Positions 26,034 to 35,486 of a stretch of 64,000 bases of DNA are shown here, piece by piece. The stretch is from Sinorhizobium fredii USDA 257 (GTDB lineage Bacteria; Pseudomonadota; Alphaproteobacteria; Rhizobiales; Rhizobiaceae). Position numbers and translations under genes: made by a program. The notes under the pieces are model-generated. The model did no database searches. It was not told where the DNA came from and saw only the letters and a program-made list of their open reading frames with translations. Position 1 is the first letter of the stretch; each line of letters starts with the position of its first letter. Location of the stretch: the NCBI RefSeq assembly GCF_000265205.3, contig NC_018000.1, positions 2,294,001-2,358,000 of the forward strand. The letters run 5' to 3'.

Positions 26034-26915
26034 CTATCCATAGTGGACCCGCCTTTCGACGAAGCGGAACTGGAAGGCAGTGAGGGCGACGACGATCGCC
26101 ATCAGGATGACGGATTGCGCAGCCGAAGTTCCGAGGTTCAGATTGACGAAGCCGTCGTTGTAGACCTTGTAGACCAGCGTTTCGGTGGCCTTTGCCGGCC
26201 CTCCGCCAGTGACGGAGTGAATGATGCCGAAAGTATCGAAGAAGGCGTAGACGGTGTTGACGACGAGGAGGAAGAATGTCGTCGGCGCGAGCAGCGGGAA
26301 GACGATCGTCCAGAAGCGCCGGGTGCCGCGCGCCCCGTCGATCGCGGCCGCTTCGATCAGTGATTTCGGTATGGCCTGGAGCCCGGCGACGAAGAAAAGG
26401 AAATTGTAGCTGATCTGTTTCCAGGCGGCTGCAACGACGATGAGGATCATGGCGTGATTGCCATTCAGCAAGGGATCCCAGTAGAAGCCGTTGCGGCGCA
26501 GGATATAGGCGAATGTGCCCATCGCCGGATTGAACATGAAGAGCCACAACATGCCCGCGACGGCCGGCGCGACCGCATAGGGCCAGATCAGCAAGGTTCG
26601 ATAGAAGGTCTGGCCACGCACGACGCGGTCGGCAGCCGTTGCCAGAAGCAAAGCGAGGCCCATCGACAGGAGCGCGGTCAGGACGCTGAAGATCACCGTT
26701 ACCTGCAGCGAGTTCAGATAGCTGTCGTCCGAGAGTACGGCACTGAAGTTAGCGAGCCCGACGAAACCGCTCTTCAATCCGAAGGGATCTTCGCGCATGA
26801 CGGACTGGTAAAGCGCCTGGCTTGCCGGCCAGAAGAAGAAGACGATCGTCAGCACGATCTGTGGGGCAACCAAGATGTAAGGCAGGATCTTGTTCGGAAA
26901 AACGACGCGCTGCAC
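26034..26915 (-). CDS. ugpA: sn-glycerol-3-phosphate ABC importer permease, 293 aa
   Basis: The sequence aligns by eye with E. coli UgpA through [57 protein letters not shown] and the EAA loop [17 protein letters not shown]. It has six membrane helices. I chose the GTG at 26915: an AAGGAG site lies seven bases upstream, whereas the TTG at 26921 leaves only one base of spacing. A 7-bp hairpin in the 65-base gap separates it from ugpB. It is the second gene of ugpBAEC. Confidence 0.92.
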   Translation of the reverse strand: MQRVVFPNKILPYILVAPQIVLTIVFFFWPASQALYQSVMREDPFGLKSGFVGLANFSAVLSDDSYLNSLQVTVIFSVLTALLSMGLALLLATAADRVVRGQTFYRTLLIWPYAVAPAVAGMLWLFMFNPAMGTFAYILRRNGFYWDPLLNGNHAMILIVVAAAWKQISYNFLFFVAGLQAIPKSLIEAAAIDGARGTRRFWTIVFPLLAPTTFFLLVVNTVYAFFDTFGIIHSVTGGGPAKATETLVYKVYNDGFVNLNLGTSAAQSVILMAIVVALTAFQFRFVERRVHYG

Positions 26916-26947
26916 AGGCAATCTCCTTTAACCAACCGGAGCCGCCC

Positions 26948-26963
26948 GCGGTCCTCGGACCGC
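26948..26963 (-). repeat. intercistronic hairpin between ugpB and ugpA
   Basis: GCGGTCC (26948-26954) and GGACCGC (26957-26963) form a 7-bp hairpin with a 2-base loop. It has no T-run. It probably stabilises the ugpB segment of the transcript. Confidence 0.5.
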
Positions 26964-26980
26964 AGGCAACTTCTGATCGA

Positions 26981-28279
26981 TCAGTTGCTGATTGCTGCTG
27001 CAATTGCCGCATTGCCGCGCTCGACTGCCTTGTCGAGCGTCGTTTTTGCATCCTGTTGCCCGGCGAGCATCGCCTCGAATTCCTCATTGAGGATGTCGCG
27101 CACCTGCGGCAGGTTGACGAGCCGAACCCCCTTTGAGTTCTCGGTCGGCGCCTTGCCCGTCATCTGCAGGATCGGCGTTTCGCGGCCGGGGTTTTTCTCG
27201 TAGAAGCCGGACTTCTTCGTTTCCTCGTAGGCGGCCATCGTCACCGGCACGTAGCCGGAGACCTGATGCAGCCTGGCCTGGACTTTCGTCTGTGACAGAA
27301 AATTGAAGAACTCGGCGACCCCCTTGTATTCCTCGTCCGTTTTGCCGGCGAAGACCCAGAGGCTGGCGCCGCCCGGGATCGTATTCTGCGGCCCGTGACC
27401 TTCGTAATAGGGCAATTGGCCGATGCCGTAATTCACCCCGCTCTTGATGATGTCGCCGAGACCACCGGACGATTCCGTCATGATGGCGCATTCACCGGAC
27501 GTGAAGAGTTGCTTGGCCTCGGACGTGCGCCCGCCGTAGCGGAAGACGCCATCCCTGGCGAGATCGGCGATCTGCTGGAAATGCTCGACATAGAGCGGCG
27601 CATTGATCGCAAGCTTCACGTCAGTGCCGCCGAGGCCGTTTTCATTGGTGCCATACGAGACGTTATTCCATGCGGCGAAGTTCTCCGTCTGGATCCAGGT
27701 CAGCCAGGTGGAGGTCAGGCCGCAGGCGGCGGCACCGCTCGTCTTGATCTTCTTCGCGGCCTCGAAGACCTCCGGCCAGGTCTTGGGCGGGCTGCCGGCG
27801 TCGAGCCCTGCCTTCTGGAAGGCATCCTTGTTGTAGTAGAGGATCGGCGAAGAGGAGTTGTATGGGAAGGACAGCATCGTCCCGTCCGGCTTCGAGTAAT
27901 AGGAGACGATGGCAGGCATGTATTGCGATTTATCGAAGGTGAAGCCGCCTTTTTGCAGCACCTCCATCGCCGGCACGATAGCGCCCTCGGCAGCCATCAT
28001 CGTGCCGCTGCCGGCGTCGAAGACCTGGATGATTGCCGGCGGCTGCTTCGATCGGAAGGCCGCGATTCCGGCGTTCAATGTTTCGGGATAGGTGCCCTTG
28101 AACACGGGCACCACCTTGTAGGTGCTTTGGCTCTCGTTGAACTCCTTGGCGATCTGCTCGATCATTTCGTTGTTGGCGCCGGTCATTGCGTGCCACCACT
28201 GCAATTCGGTGGCAGCCTGCGCCTGAAACGCGAATCCGCCAAAGACGGCCATTGTCGTGGAAATTGCATTCAATCGCAT
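26981..28279 (-). CDS. ugpB: sn-glycerol-3-phosphate periplasmic binding protein, 432 aa
   Basis: Signal peptide 1-22 (ending FQAQA) precedes a family 1 solute-binding protein that follows E. coli UgpB closely: TELQWWHAMTG, YKVVPVFKGTYPETLNAGI, VFDAGSGTMMAAEGAI, PFNSSSP-like SFPYNSSSPILYYNKDAF, IPGGASLWVFAGK and KGVRLVNLPQVRDI. It binds sn-glycerol-3-phosphate or its diesters in the periplasm and hands them to UgpAE. The start at 28279 has GGAGGAGAAG upstream. As in other bacteria the operon may be phosphate-regulated, but I see no clear Pho box in the upstream region. It is the first gene of ugpBAEC. Confidence 0.93.
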   Translation of the reverse strand: MRLNAISTTMAVFGGFAFQAQAATELQWWHAMTGANNEMIEQIAKEFNESQSTYKVVPVFKGTYPETLNAGIAAFRSKQPPAIIQVFDAGSGTMMAAEGAIVPAMEVLQKGGFTFDKSQYMPAIVSYYSKPDGTMLSFPYNSSSPILYYNKDAFQKAGLDAGSPPKTWPEVFEAAKKIKTSGAAACGLTSTWLTWIQTENFAAWNNVSYGTNENGLGGTDVKLAINAPLYVEHFQQIADLARDGVFRYGGRTSEAKQLFTSGECAIMTESSGGLGDIIKSGVNYGIGQLPYYEGHGPQNTIPGGASLWVFAGKTDEEYKGVAEFFNFLSQTKVQARLHQVSGYVPVTMAAYEETKKSGFYEKNPGRETPILQMTGKAPTENSKGVRLVNLPQVRDILNEEFEAMLAGQQDAKTTLDKAVERGNAAIAAAISN

Positions 28280-28642
28280 AAACTTCTCCTCCCTTGTGCT
28301 CAGCCACACCCCCACTGCTCGCCAACGCTCCCCCGCCTTCGAGCGAACAGTCCCCATTCCTCCAAAACAGTGGTCGCGATCGGACACATCCATCCACACC
28401 CACCGTGGGTGCAAATAGGGTGCGGTCGACTTATGTCGAGGGGGCGCTCCGCGACCCGATCTTACGCGCATGACGTGAGAACACAGAGTCGGGACTGGCC
28501 AAAATGCGCGTTCACCTGGGGCCATGTCAGTGCGGCCCTAGCGTCGCATCGGATGTCCGATCTTCGACCGGCGACCAAAGGAGAAATTCGGACCCAAAGC
28601 GGACGTGACGCGTCGGCGCAGTCCGTCTGGCGAGACGCGCGA
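28280..28642. other. 363-base ugp upstream region with one short palindrome
   Basis: No gene is supported. The ugpB promoter should lie here. CACCCAC (28397-28403), one base, and GTGGGTG (28405-28411) form a perfect 7-bp dyad about 120 bases upstream of ugpB, and could be a regulator site. No PhoB-type CTGTCAT repeat is visible. Confidence 0.4.
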
Positions 28643-29173
28643 TTAAGCAGGAACGTACGTCAACCTAATCACGTCCTCGCCAACGTTATCGGTGGAAACA
28701 AGGCGGAGCGGTGGCCGCGGGCCGGCGAAGAATGGCTTGCCGCGACCAAGCACGACGGGGTGGAAGTACAGTCGATACTCATCAATAAGACCAAGGTCGG
28801 TTAGGCTTCGTGCTAGATCTGGTCCGGAAACTGCAATCTCCCCAACGAGCCGAGCCCTCAGGCCACGTATCAACGCCTCGATGTCATCCTCGACCAGTGT
28901 GGCGTTGGGGCCGACCGACTTCAACGAGCGCGACACGACCCACTTCGGTTGGCGCCGCCACGCCGCCGCGAACTCGCGTTGCTCCGCACTCCACTCGGCA
29001 CGGTCTTCGTCCCAATAACGCATGATCTCGTACATGCGGCGACCGTACACACTGCCCGTCAGGTCGCGCACGTGCTCTATCCAGTGACGAAAGAGCGCGG
29101 GACTTGGCGCAAATTCCTGGTGGTCGACATAGCCGTCCAGCGACTGGTTCATTCCGAAGACGATCTTCGCCAT
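28643..29173 (-). CDS. dihydrofolate-reductase-like (RibD C-terminal) protein, 176 aa
   Basis: Typical YyaP/RibD_C small reductase: KIVFGMNQSLDGYVDH at the N-terminus, GRRMYEIMRYWDED, KWVVSRSLKSVGPNATLVED and the NADPH-site strand IAVSGPDLARSLTDLGLIDEYRLYF, with VVLGRGKPFF near the C-terminus. These proteins bind NADPH and probably reduce pterin-like or other small compounds, but their substrates are mostly unknown. Start at 29173 (MAKIVF) is chosen because upstream codons are not conserved-looking. A decayed TetR gene lies divergently upstream and may have been its regulator. Confidence 0.87.
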   Translation of the reverse strand: MAKIVFGMNQSLDGYVDHQEFAPSPALFRHWIEHVRDLTGSVYGRRMYEIMRYWDEDRAEWSAEQREFAAAWRRQPKWVVSRSLKSVGPNATLVEDDIEALIRGLRARLVGEIAVSGPDLARSLTDLGLIDEYRLYFHPVVLGRGKPFFAGPRPPLRLVSTDNVGEDVIRLTYVPA

Positions 29174-29373
29174 GCTGCAAAATCTCCACCGCAGGGTATT
29201 CAGAGTAGCTTGAGGCGACACTACGCAAAAGTGAGATTGGGCATAAACTGCGCGCCGCTTTGTCGGAGTGACGAGCCGACAATAACGTTGACGTCCCCGG
29301 CATCGGAAATGCCGAGCATGCCGATCCCAAGCCTGCGGCAAAGATCGCGAGAGCGTTTGTCGGCCTCGCGACC

Positions 29374-29953
29374 TTGCCTTTGGCCGAGACTCGCGCCGCG
29401 ATCCAGACCTCGTCCGCGACAGCCGCGCGATCGACAGCCTCCAGTATGAGCACCAGATCGAAGCTCAGTTTTAACTCGCAGATCACGACCGAGGCCGTTG
29501 CCGCGAAGTCCGGAGTCGGCAAGCCGACGATCTATAGGCAATGGGCGAACGCCTCCGAGCTCGCTATGGCCGCACTGATGTCCGGAGATGCGGGAGATTT
29601 CGAACAGAACGCGACAAATCTACGATCGGCGCTCACGAGGCAAATGCGATCGCTAATCCGGGCTTTTGCCACGACCCGGGGCGCCAAATCGCCATGACGC
29701 TCGCGGCCGCCCCCGACAGCGAATTTACCAAGCCCTTCCGCAATCAGGTCATTCTCTCGAGCCGCGAGGCGGGTCGCGCCTGTTGCTCGAGGCAGCCCAG
29801 CAGGGAGAGGTCATGATGGCGCAAGACCTCGATGCGCGCCGACATGATTTACGGACCCGTCTTCTACCGCCTGCTCGTCGGACATCGCCCGCTCGACGCG
29901 AGCTTTGCCGACAACATCGTGGCGATCGCGCTGGAAGTCGTATCGAGCGCCTA
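29374..29953 (+). pseudogene. multiply frameshifted TetR-family regulator
   Basis: Pieces of one TetR protein are scattered over three frames. The HTH piece reads SQITTEAVAAKSGVGKPTIY then RQWANASELAMAALMSG; a second frame has PDSEFTKPFRNQVILS; a third has LLEAAQQGEVMMAQDLDAR; and the last, MIYGPVFYRLLVGHRPLDA then FADNIVAIALEVVSSA, ends in a stop at 29953. The order and spacing match a 190-aa TetR with the usual C-terminal ligand domain. At least three frameshifts separate the pieces, so the gene is dead. It lies divergently beside the DHFR-like gene. Confidence 0.75.
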
Positions 29954-30312
29954 GCGACGGGTAAGAGCTACCCAACCGACTGCAGTTCCCGTTGATGCAT
30001 GATGCGATTTTCGAGGCGCAGAACGAAAACTCCTTCGTGGCGCGCCGGGCTTCAGAGGCTCATGGAGGCACGGGGGCTCTCGACCTTCTCGGACGTCGAG
30101 GGGAGCAGGCCGAGTTCCTTCAGGGTCACGGACCAAGGCAGTCACCTCGACGAGACGCACGCAACCGGAATAGGTGGAGTTCAGGGTGAATGCCCTTCTG
30201 GGCAACTTCCCCTCCCTGAGTCTTACACGTCCGGTGTCATAGCCATGTCATGTTCCGGTGATGTTTATCAAGGTGCCTAAGTTCGTCAGAATGGCGGCTC
30301 GTCGCTGGGTAA
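29954..30312. other. 359-base region without a recognisable gene
   Basis: Short frames on both strands have basic, coding-unlike composition. I see no tRNA, no strong terminator and no repeat. It must contain the promoter of the glycosyltransferase gene that follows. Confidence 0.4.
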
Positions 30313-31473
30313 ATGATGCTGAACTTGTTCGTCGCCGCCGGTGCATTCCTGGCCATCAATGTGTTCAGCCTAATGATTGCGGGCTGGCGTATCTGGCCCT
30401 GTCTTGGCCCTCAGCCCAGGACACCGTATCGGCCACCTGTCTCTGTCGTGATCCCGCTCTGCGGCCTCGAGGAGTTTTCCCGGGAAACGCTCGAGAGCGC
30501 GTTCGGCTTGGATTGGCCGGACTACGAAGTCATCTTCTGCGTCGCTGACGCAAAGGATGCGGTCATCCCATTGATCGAGGAAGTGCGTCAGCGCCACCCA
30601 GCCATTTCCGCCACAATTCTTGTCGGGGACGACCGGATCAGCGCCAATCCCAAGCTGAACAACTGCGTGAAGGGCTGGAATGCGGCTTCGCATGAATGGT
30701 TGGTTCTCGCCGACTCGAACGTTCTCATGCCGCGCGATTATCTCATTCGTCTGATGGCGGCGTGGCAGTCGGATACGGGGCTGGTATGCTCGACCCCGCT
30801 TGGTTCACGGCCGTACGGCTTTTGGGCGGAGGTCGAATGTGCATTCCTCAACGCCCACCAGGCGCGCTGGCAATATGCCGGCGAAGCCCTTGGGTTCGGG
30901 TTTGCTCAGGGCAAAAGCATGCTCTGGCGCAAAAGCATGCTGGACGCCCATGGCGGCATTCAGGCACTGGCGTCGCAGATCGCCGAGGATGCGGCCGCGA
31001 CGAAACTTGTGAGAAGCCTCGGCTTGAAAGTGCATCTGGTTTCCGCGCCGTTCGAACAGCCGCTGGGTACCAGGACATTTCGTGATGTCTGGGGTCGGCA
31101 GTGCCGTTGGGCGCGGTTGCGCCGCGTCACCTTTCCTCAGTTCTTCTCGCCAGAAATCCTGCTTGGCGTAGTGCCGCCCCTTCTGCTGTCTGTGATCGCT
31201 GCCATTGTTGCAGGTCACAGCGTGCTGGCCATAGCCGCCCTCGTCGCAATCGCCGCCTACCTGCCGGAACTCGTCCTCGTCCATCGGAAGAACTGGTATC
31301 TTTCCCGATGGTCGCTCATCGCCATGTTCACCCGCGACCTGTTGCTCCCGATCATCTGGGTCCGCAGCTGGCTTGCAGGCAGCGCCGATTGGCGCGGCAA
31401 CAGAATGTCGATCGGCTCGCAGGAATCCCGGCTTGAAACAGGCGCGCTCCTGCCGCTGGCGAGCACTTCGTAG
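30313..31473 (+). CDS. GT2/GT21-type membrane glycosyltransferase (HpnI/ceramide glucosyltransferase-like), 386 aa
   Basis: An N-terminal membrane helix (LFVAAGAFLAINVFSLMIAG) precedes a GT-A fold: PPVSVVIPLCGLEEFSRETL, DYEVIFCVADAKD, the Asp in LVLADSNVLMPRDYL, the acidic catalytic site in SQIAEDAAATKLVRSLG, and RQCRW fitting the (Q/R)xxRW motif. Two or more C-terminal helices complete a ceramide glucosyltransferase-like architecture. Family members attach a sugar from a nucleotide sugar to a lipid. In rhizobia and Agrobacterium, relatives make glucosyl- or glucuronosyl-diacylglycerol when phosphate is limiting, or modify hopanoids. No hopanoid genes are nearby, so a glycolipid role is my inference. 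The ribosome site is weak. Confidence 0.8.
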   Translation: MMLNLFVAAGAFLAINVFSLMIAGWRIWPCLGPQPRTPYRPPVSVVIPLCGLEEFSRETLESAFGLDWPDYEVIFCVADAKDAVIPLIEEVRQRHPAISATILVGDDRISANPKLNNCVKGWNAASHEWLVLADSNVLMPRDYLIRLMAAWQSDTGLVCSTPLGSRPYGFWAEVECAFLNAHQARWQYAGEALGFGFAQGKSMLWRKSMLDAHGGIQALASQIAEDAAATKLVRSLGLKVHLVSAPFEQPLGTRTFRDVWGRQCRWARLRRVTFPQFFSPEILLGVVPPLLLSVIAAIVAGHSVLAIAALVAIAAYLPELVLVHRKNWYLSRWSLIAMFTRDLLLPIIWVRSWLAGSADWRGNRMSIGSQESRLETGALLPLASTS

Positions 31474-31528
31474 CAAACCGGCACTGGTGGATAGAAAGCC
31501 GATTGAGAACGCCCGCCCCTTATCGCTC

Positions 31529-33418
31529 TCAGGCTTTCGGCATGCCCTCCGGCCTTAAGTGCTTCTTCAGCGCAGCAATGCGGAAGATGGCGTTGGCGGC
31601 ACCGTAGCCGCGATAGCCGCGCCGTTCGATGATTTCGAAAAAGAAGCCTTCGCCATAGGTGGGGCTGTAGAGCTGGAAATATTCGCCGCTGTCGTCGCGG
31701 TCATAGAGGATGTTTTCGGCCTTCAGCCGCTCGACCAGTTCGGTCTCGAGGCCGAAACGGGCCTCGACGTCGTCATAGTAGTTCGGCGAGATCGGCAGCA
31801 CCCGAAAACTATCCGCCCGCAGCGCTTGCGCTGTCGCGAAGATGTCGTCCGTCGCAAAGGCGAGATGCTGCACGCCGGAGCCGAATGTTTCGGCGATGAA
31901 GCGGCCGGCGAGCGTGTTGCGGTTTTCCGCGCCGTTCAGGGTCAGGCGCAGCGTGCCGGCGTCGTTTTCGACGACCTGGCTGCGGACGATGCCGGCCGGA
32001 TCGATGATGTCGACCATCGGCGTCTTCCGCGCGTCGAGCAACGACGTGTAGAAGAGTAGCCAAGTCAGCAACTCTTCGTATTTCACCGTCTGGGCGATGT
32101 GATCGATGCAGGTGAGGCCCGCCGCCACCGCCGAGTCGTCGTCGTTCACCGGTTCGAATTCGAGCTCCCAGATCCTGGTAAGCTCGGTTTTATCGTCGAG
32201 AAAATAGATGAGGCCGCCGCCGACGCCGCGGATCGCCGGTACCATCAGTTCCCCCGGGCCGACGGCCTGCTCGAAAGGTTCGGCGCCAAGCGCCCGCGCT
32301 CTTTCCGTAGTCGCGGCCGCATCGTCGACCAGAAGGCCAAAGGCATAGGCGGAAGCACCGTGCACCAGATAGGAAGCGTTGGCGAAACCTTCGCGCTCGG
32401 TGTTGATCACCAGGTTGATCGAGCCCTGGCGGTAGACCAGCACCTGTTTCGTCCGGTGCCGCGCCGCCTTGCGGAAGCCAATCGTTCGGATCAGCGCTTC
32501 GAGCTCGCTCGCTTCCTCTTCCGAGGCGGTGAACTCCACGAAAGCCACGCCCTTCACATCGACGCGCGGGGGCATCGCCGGGACCGGCAGAGGGATATCC
32601 GGTTCGGCGCGCTTGACCTGGTCGCCGAGATAGATCAGCGAGCGATAGCCGTCGACGGCGATCGCATTGGCGTTGCCGCCGCGAAACTGGTCGTTGAAGA
32701 TTTCGAGCGACAGATAGCCATCATAGCCAGTGGCCGCCACCGCGCTGGTGAACTCGGTCACCGGGAGGTCGCCTTCGCCCGGCATGTTGCGGAAGTGCCG
32801 GCTCCAATAGAGCAGGTCCATGTCGATCAGCGGCGCATCGGCGAGCTGGACGATGAAGATCTTCTCCTTGGGGATCGAGCGGATCGAATTCACTTCGATC
32901 TTGCGTGACAGCGTGTGGAAGCTGTCGAGGATCAGGCCGATATTCGGATGATCGGCGCGCCGGACGATCTCCCAGGCGTCGCGGTGATCCGAGATGTGGC
33001 GGCCCCAGGCGAGCGCCTCGTAGCCGACGCGCAGGCCCCTTTTTGCGGCGCGTTCGCCGAGCTCGCGAAAATCCGCGGCGGCCCGGTCGATGCCGCCGAG
33101 TGCTGCCGGCGAGACATTCGAGCAGACGAGAACGAGGTCGGTGCCGAGCTCTTGCATCAGGTCGAACTTGCGCTCGGCCCGGTCGAAGGTGCGCGTCCTC
33201 AACGGTTCCGGCATGCCTTCGAAGTCGCGGAACGGCTGGAAGAGAGTGATTTCCAGGCCGAAGTCACGCACCATCCGGCCGACCTCGCGCGGGCTCTCGT
33301 CGAAAGCGAGGAAGTCGTTCTCGAAAATCTCGACGCCGTCGAAACCGGCCTTGGCGATGGCGCGGAGCTTGTCGCTGAGATCGCCGCTCAAGGAAACTGT
33401 CGCTATCGAGGTCTTCAT
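31529..33418 (-). CDS. quiC: bifunctional 3-dehydroshikimate dehydratase / HPPD-like protein, 629 aa
   Basis: The N-terminal 280 residues form a xylose-isomerase-like TIM barrel with putative metal ligands E134 (VGYEALAWG), D165 (GLILDSFHT), Q191 (FIVQLADAP) and E239 (LSLEIFND), positions matching those I recall for bacterial dehydroshikimate dehydratases. From about 290 onward is a hydroxyphenylpyruvate-dioxygenase-like double VOC region with CIDHIAQ, GVQHLAFATDD and FFFEIIERRG carrying a 2-His-1-Glu metal triad. Pseudomonas QuiC1 has the same two-part build and a length of about 635. It converts 3-dehydroshikimate to protocatechuate. It is the last gene of the TRAP operon; ATG at 33418. Confidence 0.88.
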   Translation of the reverse strand: MKTSIATVSLSGDLSDKLRAIAKAGFDGVEIFENDFLAFDESPREVGRMVRDFGLEITLFQPFRDFEGMPEPLRTRTFDRAERKFDLMQELGTDLVLVCSNVSPAALGGIDRAAADFRELGERAAKRGLRVGYEALAWGRHISDHRDAWEIVRRADHPNIGLILDSFHTLSRKIEVNSIRSIPKEKIFIVQLADAPLIDMDLLYWSRHFRNMPGEGDLPVTEFTSAVAATGYDGYLSLEIFNDQFRGGNANAIAVDGYRSLIYLGDQVKRAEPDIPLPVPAMPPRVDVKGVAFVEFTASEEEASELEALIRTIGFRKAARHRTKQVLVYRQGSINLVINTEREGFANASYLVHGASAYAFGLLVDDAAATTERARALGAEPFEQAVGPGELMVPAIRGVGGGLIYFLDDKTELTRIWELEFEPVNDDDSAVAAGLTCIDHIAQTVKYEELLTWLLFYTSLLDARKTPMVDIIDPAGIVRSQVVENDAGTLRLTLNGAENRNTLAGRFIAETFGSGVQHLAFATDDIFATAQALRADSFRVLPISPNYYDDVEARFGLETELVERLKAENILYDRDDSGEYFQLYSPTYGEGFFFEIIERRGYRGYGAANAIFRIAALKKHLRPEGMPKA

Positions 33419-33465
33419 CTTCCTATCCTCGCTGGTGAGCCTGAGCAGATCCGGCATGAGATTCG

Positions 33466-34326
33466 TCAGCCGGTCATCGCCTTGAAATGGTCGAGCATGC
33501 GAGCCGCATCGGGTTCGAGCCCGGAAAACAGGCGAAAGGCGCCGACCGCCTGGAACACCGCCATGCCACCGCCGTCGAGCGTGCGGCAGCCGAGTCGTCT
33601 CGCTTCCTTGAGCAGCGCCGTTTCCAGCGGGAAATAGACGATCTCGGCGATCCAGTGGCGCGAGGAAAGCAGCTCGGCGTCGAGCGGCAGCCCCGGATAT
33701 TTCGCCATGCCGGTCGGCGTGGCATGGATGAGCCCTGTCGCCTCTCGCATCGCCGCAGCCAGATCTCTGCCCGACGCGATTTCGGCTTCGGGGAAGAGCG
33801 GCGACAGCATTTCGGCGAGTGCTTCGGCCCGTTCCGGCTCGCGGTCGAACACGACAAGCTGGCGCAGGCCGAGCGAAAGTGCGGCATAGGCGGTCGCCAC
33901 GCCGGCGCCGCCGGCGCCGAGTTGCACGGCAGAAGAGAGGTCGGCGTCCGGCAAGCCCCGCCGGAATCCTTCGGCGAAGCCCCACCAATCGGTATTGTGG
34001 CCATAGCGCCGCCCGCCCTTCAGCACCACGGTGTTGACGGCGCCGAGCCGGCGTGCGTCGGGGGCAAGCTCGTCCAGATGGGCGATGACCGCCTGCTTGC
34101 AGGGATGGGTGATGTTTAGGCCGGCAAGCCCGCGGCCCTGCGCATCGGCGATGAGACGCGGCAGGTCGTCTTCGGTTGCGCTCAGCGCCTGCAGGTCGAT
34201 CAGCTCGTAGTCGTAGCTAAGCCCCTGGGCCGCGCCCTCGGCCATGTGCATCGCCGGGGTCAGCGAGGCCTGGATGCCGGCGCCGATCAGACCGGCCTTC
34301 AAGGGTCTTGCAAGCGTTTCGGTCAT
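33466..34326 (-). CDS. shikimate/quinate dehydrogenase, 286 aa
   Basis: An AroE-family enzyme: LKAGLIGAGIQASLTPAMH at the start, the catalytic lysine in LNITHPCKQAVIAHLD, NTVVLKGGRRYGHNTDWWGF, and the Rossmann loop LGAGGAGVATAYAALSLG. Interestingly the N-terminal substrate loop has QASLTPAMH instead of the HSLSP of biosynthetic AroE, as in catabolic quinate/shikimate dehydrogenases. It would oxidise shikimate or quinate to the 3-dehydro compound for QuiC. I chose ATG 34326, with 34350 (eight codons earlier) as the alternative. The 47-base gap to quiC and the 80-base gap from dctP are consistent with one operon. Confidence 0.85.
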   Translation of the reverse strand: MTETLARPLKAGLIGAGIQASLTPAMHMAEGAAQGLSYDYELIDLQALSATEDDLPRLIADAQGRGLAGLNITHPCKQAVIAHLDELAPDARRLGAVNTVVLKGGRRYGHNTDWWGFAEGFRRGLPDADLSSAVQLGAGGAGVATAYAALSLGLRQLVVFDREPERAEALAEMLSPLFPEAEIASGRDLAAAMREATGLIHATPTGMAKYPGLPLDAELLSSRHWIAEIVYFPLETALLKEARRLGCRTLDGGGMAVFQAVGAFRLFSGLEPDAARMLDHFKAMTG

Positions 34327-34406
34327 GTTTTCCGGTTCCACTTTATCCATCCCGTCGCTGGTCCAGTCCGCCCCGTGAAGAGGCGGACCGGAAGCTTGGC
34401 TGGCCG

Positions 34407-35423
34407 TTACTGGCCGCGTGCCGCACCGATCTCCTTGAAGAGCGCCTGCACCGTTTCGGTGCCGATTTCGGCGCTGAACTTCTCGATCACCGGCTTGACG
34501 GCATCGCGCAGCTTCTGCATTTCTTCCGGGCTCAGCTCGCTGATTTCCATGCCGGTTTTCTTGATTTCCTCGATGGCCTTCGCATCCTGCTCGCGCGAAA
34601 CCTTGCGTTGGAAGTCGCGCGCCTCGGTGGCGGCCGACTGCAGGACCGCCTTTTCCTCGTCGTTCAGCCCATCCCAGAACTTCTTGCTGACCAGCACGAT
34701 CTGCGGATTGTACTGGTGGCGGGTCAGCGTCATGTATTTCTGCACTTCGTAGAACTTCGCGTTGAGGATGTTCGCGGCCGGGTTCTCCTGCCCATCGACC
34801 GTTCCCGTCTCGAGCGCGGTGTAGAGTTCGGTGTAGGGCAGCGGCACGGCATTGGCGCCGAGCGTGTTGAAGAGCTCGAGCGGGATCGGCGACTGGATCG
34901 TGCGGATCTTCAGGCCCTTGATGTCATCGAGCTTGGTGACCGGATGGCGATTGTTGGTGAGGTTGCGGAAGCCGAGCTCCCAATAGCCGAGCCCGACAAG
35001 GCCGGTATCGGGCAGAAGCTTGAGGAGGCTCTCGCCGAAGGGGCCGTCCATCACCTTGTCGGCTTCCTCGCCGCTGTTGAAGAGGAAGGGAAGGTCGACC
35101 ACGCCGAACTGCTTGACGTTGTTGGCGAGGATGCCGGCGTTCAGCACGGTCATCTCGACGACGCCGCCCTGCAGCGCCGAAACGGTCTGGACGTCGCCGC
35201 CGAGCGTGCCGCCCGGGAAGAGCTTGACTTCGATCTTGCCGCCGCTCTTTTCATTGACCAGCTCGGCGAATTTTTCCATGCCGGTCACCTGCGGGTGACC
35301 CTTGTTGTTGGCCGAAGCGAATTTCAGCTGGTGCTCGCGGATCTCCGCAGCCGCTGGCCCTGCCGTCAGCAGAGCGAGGGGCAGGGCAATGCCCAGTGCC
35401 AGTTTGGTGAATCTATTCAACAT
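34407..35423 (-). CDS. TRAP transporter periplasmic binding protein (DctP), 338 aa
   Basis: Signal peptide 1-26 (ending GPAAA) precedes a DctP-type fold with KFASANNKGHPQVTGMEKFA, GGDVQTVSALQGGVVEMTV, KLDDIKGLKIRTIQSP with the carboxylate-binding Arg, and ALETGTVDGQENPAANI. TRAP binding proteins bind organic acids. In this operon with shikimate dehydrogenase and dehydroshikimate dehydratase the ligand is likely quinate, shikimate or dehydroshikimate; that is inference from context. It is the third gene after dctQ and dctM, an order with the permease genes first. Start at 35423 with GGGAGGAAA upstream. Confidence 0.9.
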   Translation of the reverse strand: MLNRFTKLALGIALPLALLTAGPAAAEIREHQLKFASANNKGHPQVTGMEKFAELVNEKSGGKIEVKLFPGGTLGGDVQTVSALQGGVVEMTVLNAGILANNVKQFGVVDLPFLFNSGEEADKVMDGPFGESLLKLLPDTGLVGLGYWELGFRNLTNNRHPVTKLDDIKGLKIRTIQSPIPLELFNTLGANAVPLPYTELYTALETGTVDGQENPAANILNAKFYEVQKYMTLTRHQYNPQIVLVSKKFWDGLNDEEKAVLQSAATEARDFQRKVSREQDAKAIEEIKKTGMEISELSPEEMQKLRDAVKPVIEKFSAEIGTETVQALFKEIGAARGQ

Positions 35424-35486
35424 GTTTTCCTCCCGGGTTGGGCCGGTACTCCCACCGGCCGTGTTGAAAGCGTGAAAGTCAGCGCG

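Noticed and set aside
28280..28642. Pho box upstream of ugpB
   Set aside because: No pair of CTGTCAT-like repeats is visible, although phosphate control is common for ugp genes.
29992..30280. possible intron or RNA element before the glycosyltransferase gene
   Set aside because: I looked for group II intron or riboswitch landmarks and found none that I can defend.
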